Origin: ZLKRG08 sp046048895
GTDB lineage: Bacteria > Actinomycetota > Actinomycetes > Nanopelagicales > Nanopelagicaceae
Assembly: GCA_046048895.1 (NCBI GenBank)
Contig: JBJOFF010000005.1
Coordinates: 1-64,000, forward strand
Reading direction: 5' to 3'
DNA length: 64,000 nt
In this document: piece by piece, positions 51,651-61,340 of the stretch
Layout of the letters: every line of letters begins with the position of its first letter
Numbering within the stretch: position 1 is the stretch's first letter
The notes under the pieces: model-generated
Told to the model about the DNA's origin: nothing
Database searches by the model: none
Seen by the model: the letters and a program-made list of their open reading frames with translations, nothing else
Program-made: the position numbers and the translations under genes

Positions 51651-52540
51651 ACCAATTCATCCGTTCCAGAGCGACGAATATAAAGAGTTACGAAGATCAA
51701 GATTGCGAACATCAACATAAATGAGAGCGCTGCAGCAGTTGGATAATCAACTACGCGGAAGAACTTTGAATCGATGACATTACCGAGCATCTTGGTATTT
51801 GGGTTGCCCAGAATCGCAGCGTTTACATAATCACCAGCTGCCGGAATAAAGGTTAGAAGCGTTCCCGCCACTACCCCAGGTAGCGAAAGCGGAAAGGTAA
51901 CTTTTCGGAAAGTTGTAAATGCATTTGAATATAGATCTCCAGCTGCTTCTAACGTGCGAGGATCAATACGTTCAAGAGATGCATAAATAGGCAAAGTCAT
52001 AAATGGCAGGAAGTTGTACGTCATACCTGATACCACTGCAAAAGCCGAGGCGGTAAGCGTGGTGGTCGGTGAAATAATGTGAAGCGATCTCAAGGTTTGA
52101 ACGACCGGTCCTTCTTCACCGAGAATCTGCTTCCAAGCAATAGTGCGAAGCAAAAATGAAGTAAAGAATGGCGCTACCACAAGTACTAAAAGAATGTTCT
52201 TGTACTTGCCAGATTTGAAAGCAATTGCATATGCCAATGGATAGGCAATCGCTAAAGCAATTACTGTAGTTAAAAATGCATATAGAAATGAGCGGCTAAA
52301 TTGTTCTCTATTTTCTACAAATGCAGTTACGTAATTTCCAAATGCAAAGGTCTGCTCGTATTCACCAGTATCTCCACCTTCAATCGGAGTCTGGGTTGAG
52401 GTGCTCGCTAAGTTAGCAATTGGCAGAATAAAGAAAGTAAATAGAAAGATAAAACCAGGTGCTAATAAGAGATAAGGCAGACGGCCTTTTTTAAGACCAT
52501 TTGTCTTTACATGGGTAGCCGCAGCGTGAAGAAATGCCAT
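51647..52540 (-). CDS. potB: Spermidine/putrescine ABC transporter permease PotB
   Basis: A 297-residue permease with six hydrophobic segments; the first is near LLLAPGFIFLFTFFILPIANLA. The EAA loop is LEAAGDLYSNAFTTFRKVTFPLSLPGVV, and FIPAAGDYVNAAILG is characteristic of PotB. It forms the channel with PotC. It overlaps potA by one base and potC by 4. Confidence 0.92.
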   Translation of the reverse strand: MAFLHAAATHVKTNGLKKGRLPYLLLAPGFIFLFTFFILPIANLASTSTQTPIEGGDTGEYEQTFAFGNYVTAFVENREQFSRSFLYAFLTTVIALAIAYPLAYAIAFKSGKYKNILLVLVVAPFFTSFLLRTIAWKQILGEEGPVVQTLRSLHIISPTTTLTASAFAVVSGMTYNFLPFMTLPIYASLERIDPRTLEAAGDLYSNAFTTFRKVTFPLSLPGVVAGTLLTFIPAAGDYVNAAILGNPNTKMLGNVIDSKFFRVVDYPTAAALSFMLMFAILIFVTLYIRRSGTDELV

Positions 52541-53670
52541 TACTCTTCTGGATTTACTTCTGATCCAGCATCAGCATCTTGTGCGCCATCAAGACCAAAG
52601 GTGAACTTTGGCATCCATTGCAGACGAACCTTGTCGCCAAGTTCGAGCATTGGTGAGGTGCCATCGTTCTGTTCGAAGACCATGAGCTCTTGGCCCCATG
52701 GCATCTCAACTTGATACTGAGTAGATACGCCAACGAATGCTACGTCGACTACTTTTCCGCCGCGCAAGATATTGCCATCGCCGGGTTCGTTCTCGAAATC
52801 AATATCAATCTTCTCTGGGCGAATACCAAAGAGCACGTTCTTGGAGTTGGTGAAAGTGCGGTTCTTCGGAAGTGCAATCTTCTGGCCGTGTACCTCTACG
52901 ACGTTGTTTTCGCCATCAGTATCGGTAATTTGGCCACGAATTAGATTTGATTGCCCAAGGAAGTTAGCTACGAATGCAGTCTTTGGTGATTCGTAGAGAT
53001 CTTCTGGGGTTCCCATCTGTTCGATGCGTCCCTCGTTCATGACTGCAATGGTGTCAGCCATGGTCATGGCCTCTTCTTGATCGTGAGTTACGTGTACGAA
53101 AGTTAAACCGACTTGAGTTTGAATCCACTTTAATTCAATCTGCATCTGGCGGCGAAGTTTTAGATCAAGTGCGCCGAGTGGCTCATCAAGTAATAGCAAT
53201 GCTGGCTTATTAACAATGGCACGTGCAAGTGCGATGCGCTGTTGCTGTCCACCTGATAGCTGAGTTGGCTTGCGATCTGCAAGATGTGGCAATTCCACAA
53301 GTTTTAATACGCGATCGACTTCGTCTTTAACATCTTTAATTCCGCGACGGCGCATACCGAAAGCTACGTTTTCAAAGATTGAAAGATGCGGAAATAGCGC
53401 ATAATTCTGAAAGACAGTATTGATTGGACGCTGATAAGGACGAAGATCAGTAATGTCTTCAGTTCCTAAATGCAGTGTGCCCTGTGTTGGTTCTTCAAGA
53501 CCCGCAATCATTCGAAGCGTGGTGGTCTTGCCGCAACCTGAAGGTCCAAGAAGTGCAAAGAATGAACCTGCAGGTATCGTCAGCGACAAATCATTTACTG
53601 CAGTGAAATCACCATAAGTCTTGGTGACGTTAGTTAACTTGAGATCGCCTCGCGCAGTAGCAATTGCCAC
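52540..53670 (-). CDS. potA: Spermidine/putrescine ABC transporter ATPase PotA
   Basis: A 376-residue ATPase. Walker A GPSGCGKT (42-49), signature LSGGQQQRIALARAI, Walker B LLLLDEPLGALD, and a C-terminal TOBE-type domain. It powers polyamine uptake. It begins 5 bases after potD in the potDABC order and shares one base with potB. Confidence 0.94.
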   Translation of the reverse strand: MAIATARGDLKLTNVTKTYGDFTAVNDLSLTIPAGSFFALLGPSGCGKTTTLRMIAGLEEPTQGTLHLGTEDITDLRPYQRPINTVFQNYALFPHLSIFENVAFGMRRRGIKDVKDEVDRVLKLVELPHLADRKPTQLSGGQQQRIALARAIVNKPALLLLDEPLGALDLKLRRQMQIELKWIQTQVGLTFVHVTHDQEEAMTMADTIAVMNEGRIEQMGTPEDLYESPKTAFVANFLGQSNLIRGQITDTDGENNVVEVHGQKIALPKNRTFTNSKNVLFGIRPEKIDIDFENEPGDGNILRGGKVVDVAFVGVSTQYQVEMPWGQELMVFEQNDGTSPMLELGDKVRLQWMPKFTFGLDGAQDADAGSEVNPEE

Positions 53671-53675
53671 TTTAC

Positions 53676-54848
53676 TTAGTTACCAGTCGCCTTTTGGAAT
53701 GCATCGGTGAATTCACTCTCTTCAGCTGGAGTTAGAGCGCGGAATACCTGCAAACTTGCTTGAGTCTTAGCTGATGGGAAGATCAATTCATTGTTAACCA
53801 ATGATGGATCAACTTGTTCCATAGCTTCTTGCGCACCTTGTACTGGCGTAATGTAATTTACATAAGCCGCAACCTTGGCTGCTACTACTGGGTCGTAGTA
53901 GTAATTGATTAACTGTTCGACCTTATCTTTATTCTGCGCAGTGCTTGGAATAATGAAGTTATCTGCAGAGATAGTTCCGCCTGATTCTGGAATTGCGAAA
54001 TCAAACTTGCCATCATTTTCAGCAGCTAACTGGAAGGCATCGCCAGACCAGCCAATAACCGCTACTGCATCTCCAGAGATCAAATCTTCCTTGTAATCAT
54101 TGCCCTTTACTTGACGGATAAATCCATCTGCAATCTTCTTCTCAAGGAAATCAAGTGCGTTGTAATACTGATCTGAAGTGAACTTAGAAATATCTACACC
54201 TTGCGCCATCATGATTACGCCAACAGTGTCACGGAGTTCGGAGAGAACTTCAATCTTGCCCTTGTTAGCGGGAGCGAATAGATCATCGAGAGTCTTTACT
54301 CCGTTTGGAATTTTCTCTTTATTCCAAGTAAATCCACCCATGATGCCCTGCCAAGTCAATGAATAATCACGACCAGTGTCATAAGGAACGCTTGCGAGCG
54401 CCGGAAGAATGTTCTTAGCGTTTGGAATATTTGCTTTATCTAATTTCTGCGCATAACCAAGACGGATATAGCGTGCTGCCATCCAGTCTGTTGGGCAGAT
54501 TAAGTCATAACCAATATCTTCTTTTAACTTTAACTGGCCTTGAACTTTTCCGTAAAACTCATCGTTATCGTTGTAATCTTCTAAATACTTAACTGAGATT
54601 CCAGTTTCGGACATGAAATCTTCTAGAGTTGGATAGACCTTGGCATCGCTGTCGTAATCTAAGTACAGAGTCCAGTTGCCCCAGCGCACATCAGTTTCAG
54701 ATCCACCGCCACCACCGCATGCTGCAAGCAATGAACCTGCGCCGACTGCGCCAGCACCTGCAAGAACTGAACGACGGCTTACGCGTGACTTCGCGATCGC
54801 CTTTAGATCATTAAGCATTGAATCGTTCTCTGACATACCTTTTGACAT
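53676..54848 (-). CDS. potD: Spermidine/putrescine-binding lipoprotein PotD
   Basis: A 390-residue solute-binding protein. A twin-arginine signal (SRRSVLAGAGAVGAGSLLAACGG, Arg25-Arg26) ends in a lipobox with Cys44, so it should be a Tat-exported lipoprotein. DVRWGNWTLYLDYD and GYDLICPTDWMAARYIRLGYAQKL are PotD-type. It captures polyamines for PotABC. GAAAGG precedes the ATG by 8 bases. It is the first gene of the transport operon, 79 bases from the ALDH stop. Confidence 0.93.
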   Translation of the reverse strand: MSKGMSENDSMLNDLKAIAKSRVSRRSVLAGAGAVGAGSLLAACGGGGGSETDVRWGNWTLYLDYDSDAKVYPTLEDFMSETGISVKYLEDYNDNDEFYGKVQGQLKLKEDIGYDLICPTDWMAARYIRLGYAQKLDKANIPNAKNILPALASVPYDTGRDYSLTWQGIMGGFTWNKEKIPNGVKTLDDLFAPANKGKIEVLSELRDTVGVIMMAQGVDISKFTSDQYYNALDFLEKKIADGFIRQVKGNDYKEDLISGDAVAVIGWSGDAFQLAAENDGKFDFAIPESGGTISADNFIIPSTAQNKDKVEQLINYYYDPVVAAKVAAYVNYITPVQGAQEAMEQVDPSLVNNELIFPSAKTQASLQVFRALTPAEESEFTDAFQKATGN

Positions 54849-54927
54849 CGGTGGCCTTTCATAGGGGTTAGATATGCGGAAATACTAACCCTCAAGAGGC
54901 GCAAATTAGAAGAAATTCTGAGTGAAT

Positions 54928-56364
54928 TTATGCGTTGAGGTTAGTCATGACATGCTTGATTCTGGTGTAATCCTCGAATCCGTAGCTACTCAAATCCTTG
55001 CCATAACCACTTCGCTTGTAGCCGCCATGAGGCATCTCAGCGACCAGCGGAATATGGCAGTTGATCCAGACGCAACCAAAGTCGAAAGCCTTGGCAAGGC
55101 GCATCGCGCGACCGTGATTACTGGTCCAGACCGATGAGGCCAAGCCGTATTCCACACCATTGGCCATTCGAATGGCATCTGCTTCATCTTTAAATTTCTG
55201 AACTGTGATTACTGGGCCAAAGATCTCTTCTTGAATATGGCGATCGCTCTGCTTTAGATCAGCGATAACTGTTGGTTCGATAAAGAAGCCATCGCGAGCT
55301 ACCTGCTTGCCGCCTGCTACTACCTTGGCGTGAGCTGGGACCTCATTTAAGAAGCCAGTTACGCGAGCTAATTGATTGGCATTATTTACTGGGCCAAAGA
55401 GCACATCATCTTCGGATGGTGCGCCGGTCTTGAGGCCCTTTGCTTGATGCGCAAGCAACTCTACAAATTTGTCATAAATAGATTCTTCGACAATTACACG
55501 AGTAGCTGCGGTGCAATCTTGTCCGCCATTAAAGAAACCTGTAATTGCAATAGTCTCAGCTGCGTTCTCTAAATCTGCATCAGCGAATACTACGACTGGC
55601 GCTTTGCCACCTAATTCAAGGTGTACACGTTTTAGAGATTTGGCAGCACTTCCCGCAACTTCCATGCCTGCGCGAACTGAACCTGTAATCGAAACCATCG
55701 CTGGAGTTTCATGTTCGATCAACATGCGACCGGTTTCGCGTTCGCCAGTTACCACGTTGATTACACCAGCTGGAAGAAATTCGCTCATCACATTTGCCAT
55801 GAAGACCGTTGACATTGGAGTGGTATCTGATGGTTTCAAAACTACGGTGTTGCCTGCGGCAATTGCCGGCGCCCACTTCCAAACTGCCATCATCATTGGG
55901 TAATTCCAAGGAGTAACTTGGGCACAGACACCGATTGGTTCGCGGCGAATAAATGAAGTCATGCCACGCATATATTCACCAGCAGATTTGCCTTCTAAAT
56001 TGCGAGCGGCGCCAGCAAAGAAACGAATCTGATCCACCATCGGTGGAATCTCTTCGGAGGCAGTTAAGCCAAGTGGCTTTCCGGTGTTCTTAGATTCAAC
56101 TGCAATAAATTCTTCTGCGCGAGATTCAATCGCATCGGCAATCTTTAATAAGGCACGTTGACGTTCGGATGGAGTGGTATCGCGCCACTCTTCAAATGCA
56201 GTTGCCGCTGCTTTCATCGCAGCATCAATATCTGCTTGATTAGATTTAGGTGCTTCTGCGTAAGCCTGTCCAGTTGATGGATCCACAATCTTTGTGGTTT
56301 CTCCAGATGAAGATTGGACTGATTTACCGTTGATGAAATTTGCGATTTTTTCCATGCTAGTCAT
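54928..56364 (-). CDS. Aldehyde dehydrogenase, probably gamma-aminobutyraldehyde dehydrogenase
   Basis: A 478-residue ALDH. Catalytic Glu250 (ELGGKAP) and Cys284 (GQDCTA) are in place, and TPWNYPMMMAVWKWAPAIAAGNTVVLKPSD is the NAD site. The Q-D-C and tryptophan-rich region are like PatD/PuuC-type enzymes that oxidise 4-aminobutanal to GABA; context with potDABC and gabT supports it, but no enzyme that makes the aldehyde is in the window. TAAAGT ends 6 bases before ATG 56364, a leaderless start. It is transcribed apart from potD. Confidence 0.82.
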   Translation of the reverse strand: MTSMEKIANFINGKSVQSSSGETTKIVDPSTGQAYAEAPKSNQADIDAAMKAAATAFEEWRDTTPSERQRALLKIADAIESRAEEFIAVESKNTGKPLGLTASEEIPPMVDQIRFFAGAARNLEGKSAGEYMRGMTSFIRREPIGVCAQVTPWNYPMMMAVWKWAPAIAAGNTVVLKPSDTTPMSTVFMANVMSEFLPAGVINVVTGERETGRMLIEHETPAMVSITGSVRAGMEVAGSAAKSLKRVHLELGGKAPVVVFADADLENAAETIAITGFFNGGQDCTAATRVIVEESIYDKFVELLAHQAKGLKTGAPSEDDVLFGPVNNANQLARVTGFLNEVPAHAKVVAGGKQVARDGFFIEPTVIADLKQSDRHIQEEIFGPVITVQKFKDEADAIRMANGVEYGLASSVWTSNHGRAMRLAKAFDFGCVWINCHIPLVAEMPHGGYKRSGYGKDLSSYGFEDYTRIKHVMTNLNA

Positions 56365-56370
56365 GGAAAT

Positions 56371-56376
56371 ACTTTA
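56371..56376 (-). promoter_or_regulatory. -10 element TAAAGT, leaderless ALDH start
   Basis: TAAAGT on the minus strand ends 6 bases before ATG 56364. Confidence 0.6.
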
Positions 56377-56386
56377 ATCAGGAAAG

Positions 56387-57499
56387 TTACTTTTTGGAAC
56401 CTTCGCTAGCGGCTAATTGGCCACAGGCGCCATCGATTTCACGGCCGCGGGTATCGCGAACTGTGACTGGCACTCCATAACTTTCAAGGACGCGAACAAA
56501 TTCCTTCTGGTCTTCAGGGCGCGATGCGGTCCACTTAGAACCAGGTGTTGGATTGAGTGGAATTAAATTAACGTGAGCATTTCGGCTCTTAAGTAATTTG
56601 CCTAAAAGATCTGCGCGCCAAGCTTGATCATTAATATCTTTAATTAAAGCGTACTCGATGGAGTATCTGCGGCCAGTCTTTTTGGCATAAGCATCGGCCG
56701 CGGCCAAAATTTCACGTACTTTATATCGAGTATTAATCGGAACCAATGTATCGCGAAGTTCATCATCCGGCGTATGAAGCGATACCGCCAAAGTCACCGG
56801 TAGGCCCTCTTCAGTAAATTTCTCAACGCCATTTACCAATCCGACGGTCGAAAGTGTCACGGAACGTGCAGAGATGCCAAGTCCATCTGGATTTGGCGAA
56901 GTGATATTACGAATTGTTTGTACCACTGCTTTGTAATTTGCAAGTGGTTCACCCATTCCCATAAAAACAATATTGGATAAACGAATAGGTTCGCCACCCA
57001 TTTCGCCACTTGCGCAAAGTCGCGCTGCTTGCACAATCTGTTCAGTGATTTCGCCGGCAGTTAAGTTGCGCTTCAAACCACCTTGACCAGTGGCGCAGAA
57101 CGGACAGGCCATGCCGCAACCTGCTTGTGATGAGATGCAGACCGTTGCGCGATCTGGGTACTTCATCAAAACTGATTCCACCAAAGTGCCATCATGTAAT
57201 TTCCAGAGATCTTTTCTGGTTAATCCATTATCAGTCTGCAAAGAACGCACCAGCTCCATTAACTTTGGAGTAAAGGCGTCGGCAAGTTTTTGGCGCATAT
57301 CCGCTGGAATATCGCTCCATTTTTCTGGATCAGTCTCAAGGTGCGTGTAGTAATGAACTGCGACCTGATTAGCGCGAAATGCCGGAATTCCAAGCTCTGC
57401 GCATAGCGCTTTGCGATCCTCCTTGCTCATATCGGCAAGGTGTACTGGAGCTTTCTTTTTCTGTTTCGGCTCTTCGAAAATTAACGGCAGTTCGCTCAT
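56387..57499 (-). CDS. rlmN: 23S rRNA (adenine2503-C2)/tRNA methyltransferase RlmN
   Basis: A 370-residue radical-SAM methyltransferase. The motif is Cys128-x3-Cys132-x2-Cys135 in QAGCGMACPFCATGQ; FMGMGEPLANY and VSLHTPDDELRD are also typical. It methylates A2503 of 23S rRNA and some tRNAs. It overlaps the cdsA stop by 4 bases. Confidence 0.95.
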   Translation of the reverse strand: MSELPLIFEEPKQKKKAPVHLADMSKEDRKALCAELGIPAFRANQVAVHYYTHLETDPEKWSDIPADMRQKLADAFTPKLMELVRSLQTDNGLTRKDLWKLHDGTLVESVLMKYPDRATVCISSQAGCGMACPFCATGQGGLKRNLTAGEITEQIVQAARLCASGEMGGEPIRLSNIVFMGMGEPLANYKAVVQTIRNITSPNPDGLGISARSVTLSTVGLVNGVEKFTEEGLPVTLAVSLHTPDDELRDTLVPINTRYKVREILAAADAYAKKTGRRYSIEYALIKDINDQAWRADLLGKLLKSRNAHVNLIPLNPTPGSKWTASRPEDQKEFVRVLESYGVPVTVRDTRGREIDGACGQLAASEGSKK

Positions 57500-58341
57500 G
57501 AGTAGTACTTAACTAACTCAAGCACTAACCAGAGCGCTGGAGCAGAGGTAACAATCGAATCTAAACGATCCATAACTCCCCCGTGGCCAGGCAATAAATT
57601 ACCCATATCTTTAATAGCAAAGTCGCGTTTAATTGCAGATTCGATTAAATCTCCGGTCGTTGCGGTAAAAACTATTAACAATCCGGCTGCTGCGCCAATC
57701 CATGGATTTAAATTTAGAATCCCATCAAAAGTTAAGTAGCCAAATAAAGTTGTGAAAACTATAGAACCGGCTAGACCTTCCCAAGTCTTCTTAGGTGAAA
57801 TCTCTGGCGCCATTGGGTGCTTGCCAATTAGTACACCAGTTACATACGCGAAGGTGTCGTTGCTAGCCACCAGAATTACAAAGACCATGATCTGCTCTAA
57901 GCCGTTATATGGACGTGCCAGCAGAATTAAAAAACCTGTTAAAAATGGTAGATAGACCAGAGCGAAGACTGAAGCGCTTGCACTTGCTACATATCCTTTG
58001 GTGCCGCGACGAAGTAGAAGTACCAACATCAAGACAAGCGCGATTGCTAAACCAATCGCTAAACCGCGAATTCCTGCAAACCAAGCGCCGACTGAGAGTC
58101 CTACCGAAGCAATCATTAACGAGCGCTTTGATACATAAGTTTCAGTAGAAGAGAATGCATGCGCCAATTCTTTGATGGCAAGCACTAAAGCCAGCGCAAC
58201 TAGCGCTGCAAAACCAATTGGAAAATATTTAAGTAACGCCCAGACTCCACCCATTAAGGATAAAGAGGTTGCAATCGATGGCAATAACTTGCGCCCAGCG
58301 CGCTTATTTATTGCATCATTTATTGCGTGCAGATCGGACAT
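57496..58341 (-). CDS. cdsA: Phosphatidate cytidylyltransferase
   Basis: A 281-residue membrane protein with about eight hydrophobic segments and the family signature near the C-terminus (FTATTGDLIESAIKRDFAIKDMGNLLPGHGGVMDRLDSI). It makes CDP-diacylglycerol, the precursor for PgsA. It follows frr after 18 bases. rlmN overlaps its end by 4 bases. In many Actinobacteria dxr and rseP follow here. Confidence 0.94.
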   Translation of the reverse strand: MSDLHAINDAINKRAGRKLLPSIATSLSLMGGVWALLKYFPIGFAALVALALVLAIKELAHAFSSTETYVSKRSLMIASVGLSVGAWFAGIRGLAIGLAIALVLMLVLLLRRGTKGYVASASASVFALVYLPFLTGFLILLARPYNGLEQIMVFVILVASNDTFAYVTGVLIGKHPMAPEISPKKTWEGLAGSIVFTTLFGYLTFDGILNLNPWIGAAAGLLIVFTATTGDLIESAIKRDFAIKDMGNLLPGHGGVMDRLDSIVTSAPALWLVLELVKYYS

Positions 58342-58359
58342 AGTTCCAGTTTCGACTGC

Positions 58360-58923
58360 TTAAACTTCTAGCAGTTCGGCTTCCTTATGCTTTAGTAACT
58401 CGTCAATCTTTGCAGTGTGATCGCCGGTAACTTTTTCAAGTTCCTTTTCGGCGCGAGCTAAATCATCCTTAGAGATTTCGCCATCCTTTTCCATCTTTTC
58501 TAGCGCTTCTTTAACTGCGCGACGGATATTGCGGATGGAAACCTTTGCATCTTCACCCTTTGATTTAGCTAGTTTGATGTACTCCTTGCGGCGCTCTTCA
58601 GTTAGCTGTGGGAAATTGATTCGAATTGATACGCCATCATTACTTGGATTAATTCCTAGATCTGATTCGCGAAGCGCCTTTTCGATAGATGACATCGCGC
58701 CCTTATCAAATGGGTTAATTAGGGCAACACGCGCTTCTGGAACTTGGATAGATGCCAATTGATTTAACGCAGTCGGTGCACCGTAGTAATCAACAATCAC
58801 CTTATTAAATAGTGATGGATGAGCGCGTCCGGTGCGAATAGATGCCAGATCTTCCTTTGCTACATCTACTGCTTTATTCATCTTCGTTACGCCGTCGGCT
58901 GAAACTGATGCAATGTCGCTCAT
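58360..58923 (-). CDS. frr: Ribosome recycling factor
   Basis: A 187-residue RRF of standard length: SIRTGRAHPSLFNKVIVDYYGAPTALNQLASIQVPEAR and RREYIKLAKSKGEDAKVSIRNIRR. It splits post-termination ribosomes. AAGGAAA precedes the ATG. It lies 9 bases after pyrH. Confidence 0.97.
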   Translation of the reverse strand: MSDIASVSADGVTKMNKAVDVAKEDLASIRTGRAHPSLFNKVIVDYYGAPTALNQLASIQVPEARVALINPFDKGAMSSIEKALRESDLGINPSNDGVSIRINFPQLTEERRKEYIKLAKSKGEDAKVSIRNIRRAVKEALEKMEKDGEISKDDLARAEKELEKVTGDHTAKIDELLKHKEAELLEV

Positions 58924-58932
58924 GGGGTTTCC

Positions 58933-59649
58933 TTAATTAACTAGAGTTCCGATTTTCTCGCCCTTAACTGCGCGAGCAATATTTCCATTATTCATTAAGT
59001 CAAAGACCACGATTGGTAATTTATTTTCGCGGCATAAGCTAAATGCTGCTGCATCTGCAACTGCGAGTGACTTAGATAGAACTTCATCGTAAGTAATAGT
59101 TTCGAACTTAGTTGCGTTTGAATCCTTACGAGGATCTGCGTTGTAAACGCCATCAACACCGCTCTTTGCAAGAAGCAACGCATTTGCGCCAATTTCTAAT
59201 GCGCGCTGTGCTGCAACGGTGTCAGTGGTAAAGAACGGCATACCTGCGCCAGCGCCAAAAATAACTACGCGACCCTTTTCTAGGTGGCGGATTGCGCGAC
59301 GTGGAATGTATGGCTCTGCAACTTGGCCCATTGAAATCGCAGTCTGTACGCGAGTATCAACGCCCTGCTTCTCAAGGAAATCTTGTAACGCTAAACAGTT
59401 CATAACTGTACCGAGCATGCCCATGTAATCCGCGCGTGAACGTTCCATGCCACGTGTCTGTAGCTCTGCGCCGCGGAAATAATTACCGCCGCCAACCACG
59501 ATTGCTACCTGGGTTCCGGACTTAACAACATCAGCGATCTGCTTTGCAATTGCTTGAACGACATCGGGATCAACACCGATGCCCTTCTCTCCGCCGAAAA
59601 CTTCTCCAGAAAGTTTAAGGAGCACTCTGCCGTAACCTTTTGACGACAT
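58933..59649 (-). CDS. pyrH: UMP kinase
   Basis: A 238-residue amino-acid-kinase-fold UMP kinase: RVLLKLSGEVFGGEKGIGVD, VVGGGNYFRGAELQ and KSGVDGVYNADPRKD. It phosphorylates UMP to UDP. AAGGAG is a strong ribosome binding site. frr follows after 9 bases; tsf ends 40 bases upstream. Confidence 0.97.
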   Translation of the reverse strand: MSSKGYGRVLLKLSGEVFGGEKGIGVDPDVVQAIAKQIADVVKSGTQVAIVVGGGNYFRGAELQTRGMERSRADYMGMLGTVMNCLALQDFLEKQGVDTRVQTAISMGQVAEPYIPRRAIRHLEKGRVVIFGAGAGMPFFTTDTVAAQRALEIGANALLLAKSGVDGVYNADPRKDSNATKFETITYDEVLSKSLAVADAAAFSLCRENKLPIVVFDLMNNGNIARAVKGEKIGTLVN

Positions 59650-59689
59650 GAGTGCTCCTTATCTACTTCTTAACTCTATGGAGAGTGTA

Positions 59690-60517
59690 TTACTGACCGA
59701 CGCGGAAACGTGAGAAGGCCTTAACCGCAGTTTGCGCCTCATCAAGAATCTGCTGAACAGTCTTCTTTGCATCCTTTGCGAATGCCTGCTCTAGAAGTGA
59801 AACTTCCTTTACGAAACCAGTAACGCGACCTTCAACGATCTTTGAAAGCGCTGCTTCTGGCTTACCTTCTTCGCGAGCGGTCTCTTCTGCAATACGACGT
59901 TCGTTCTCGATTAGTTCCGCTGGAACTTCATCGCGATTTACGAACTGTGGTGCAAAAGCTGCAATGTGCTGAGCAACATCGCGACCAACTTCAATTGCTT
60001 CCTTGGTTAGCGAAATCAAAACGCCAACCTGTGGTGGAAGATCTGGGCTGGTCTTATGTAGATAAATTCCTACTGGACCGCCTTCGTAAACAGTTACGCG
60101 ACGAACTTCGATGCGCTCACCAAGTGTCGCATTTGCTTCATCAACGTGCTGTTGTACTGAACGACCAGGTGCGATCTCTGAAGCTAAGAATGCAGCAACA
60201 TCTGCGCTCTTTGTCTTTAGAAGGTGATCAACTAATTCATCACCTAGCGCCTGGAAGCGATCGCCCTTAGCAACGAAATCAGTTTCGCAGTTAAGTTCGA
60301 GCATTACACCGATATCGCCTGCAGATTTTGCAACAACTAAACCATTAGAAGTTGCGCGACCTTCACGCTTGGTAACGCCCTTAAGACCCTTAACGCGAAT
60401 GATTTCTACAGCCTTGTCGTAATCACCATTAGCTTCATCTAGCGCCTTCTTGCAATCGAGCATTCCTGCTGCAGTTGCTTCACGTAAACGCTTTACATCT
60501 TCTGCTGTGTAACTCAC
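59690..60517 (-). CDS. tsf: Elongation factor Ts
   Basis: A 275-residue EF-Ts. The UBA-like N-terminus (AEDVKRLREATAAGMLDCKKALDEANGDYDKAVEIIRVKG) and GVMLELNCETDFVAKGDRF are typical. It recycles EF-Tu. The GTG start overlaps the rpsB stop (GTGA). Confidence 0.97.
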   Translation of the reverse strand: MSYTAEDVKRLREATAAGMLDCKKALDEANGDYDKAVEIIRVKGLKGVTKREGRATSNGLVVAKSAGDIGVMLELNCETDFVAKGDRFQALGDELVDHLLKTKSADVAAFLASEIAPGRSVQQHVDEANATLGERIEVRRVTVYEGGPVGIYLHKTSPDLPPQVGVLISLTKEAIEVGRDVAQHIAAFAPQFVNRDEVPAELIENERRIAEETAREEGKPEAALSKIVEGRVTGFVKEVSLLEQAFAKDAKKTVQQILDEAQTAVKAFSRFRVGQ

Positions 60518-61299
60518 TTTGATTCAGTAGCTCCTTCGAGAATGTCCTTCTCCCAATCAGCAAGTGGTTCGCCTTCAGCGACTTCTGCTTGCTTGTTCTC
60601 TTCCTTAACCTGTGCACTGCGAGCCTGTAGACCAGCTGCAATTGCATCAGCTATAACGCGAGTTAGCAGACCGATTGAACGGATTGCATCGTCATTACCT
60701 GGAATCTTGTAATCAACTTCATCTGGATCGCAATTGGTATCCAAGATTGCAATAACTGGAATACCAAGCTTCTTAGCTTCTTGAACCGCAAGGTGTTCCT
60801 TCTTGGTATCAACAACCCAGATTGCTGCAGGCAACTTGGTCATGTTGCGAATACCATCAAGGTTCTTAGTTAGCTTCTCGCGTTCGCGGCGAAGCACTAG
60901 AAGTTCCTTCTTGGTTAGCAGCTGATCGTTTGCTGCTTCAAGTGCTTCCAATTCCTTAAGGCGCTGGATTCGCTTGTAAACAGTTGGGAAGTTGGTAAGC
61001 ATGCCGCCCAACCAACGCTCAGTAACAGATGGCATACCTACGCGCTGTGACTGCTGAATGATTGGTTCTTGTGCTTGCTTCTTGGTTCCAACGAAAAGAA
61101 TGTTGCCACCCTTTGCAACTGTGTCCTTAACGAATTCATATGCTGAATCGATTAGACCCAATGATTGCTGGATGTCGATAATGTAGATGCCATTGCGTTC
61201 GGTGAAAATGAAACGCTTCATCTTTGGATTCCAACGACGTGTCTGATGTCCGAAGTGAACACCGCTGTCGAGGAGTTCTCGCATTGTTACAACTGCCAC
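60514..61299 (-). CDS. rpsB: Ribosomal protein S2
   Basis: 261 residues from GTG 61299 (protein MAVVTMRELLDSGVHFGHQTRRWNPKM). LWVVDTKKE-like IWVVDTKKEHLAVQEAKKLGIPVIAILDTNCDP and NDDAIRSIGLL are typical. It is part of the small subunit. The frame extends 28 codons upstream, but AAGGAG 9 bases before this GTG and the family N-terminus fix the start. A 200-base structured leader precedes it. tsf overlaps by 4 bases. Confidence 0.96.
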   Translation of the reverse strand: MAVVTMRELLDSGVHFGHQTRRWNPKMKRFIFTERNGIYIIDIQQSLGLIDSAYEFVKDTVAKGGNILFVGTKKQAQEPIIQQSQRVGMPSVTERWLGGMLTNFPTVYKRIQRLKELEALEAANDQLLTKKELLVLRREREKLTKNLDGIRNMTKLPAAIWVVDTKKEHLAVQEAKKLGIPVIAILDTNCDPDEVDYKIPGNDDAIRSIGLLTRVIADAIAAGLQARSAQVKEENKQAEVAEGEPLADWEKDILEGATESK

Positions 61300-61317
61300 T
61301 TGGGCACGCTCCTTTTT

Positions 61318-61340
61318 CAGTTTCGAACTTGTCGAAACTG
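61318..61340 (-). ncRNA. Perfect 9-bp hairpin directly before the rpsB ribosome binding site
   Basis: CAGTTTCGA-CAAGT-TCGAAACTG on the minus strand, followed at once by AAAAAGGAG. Its position suggests control of S2 translation, for example autoregulation by S2. The rest of the leader (61341-61500) holds further small stems, including CTCG-ACAAC-CGAG and CACCG...CGGTG. Confidence 0.5.
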
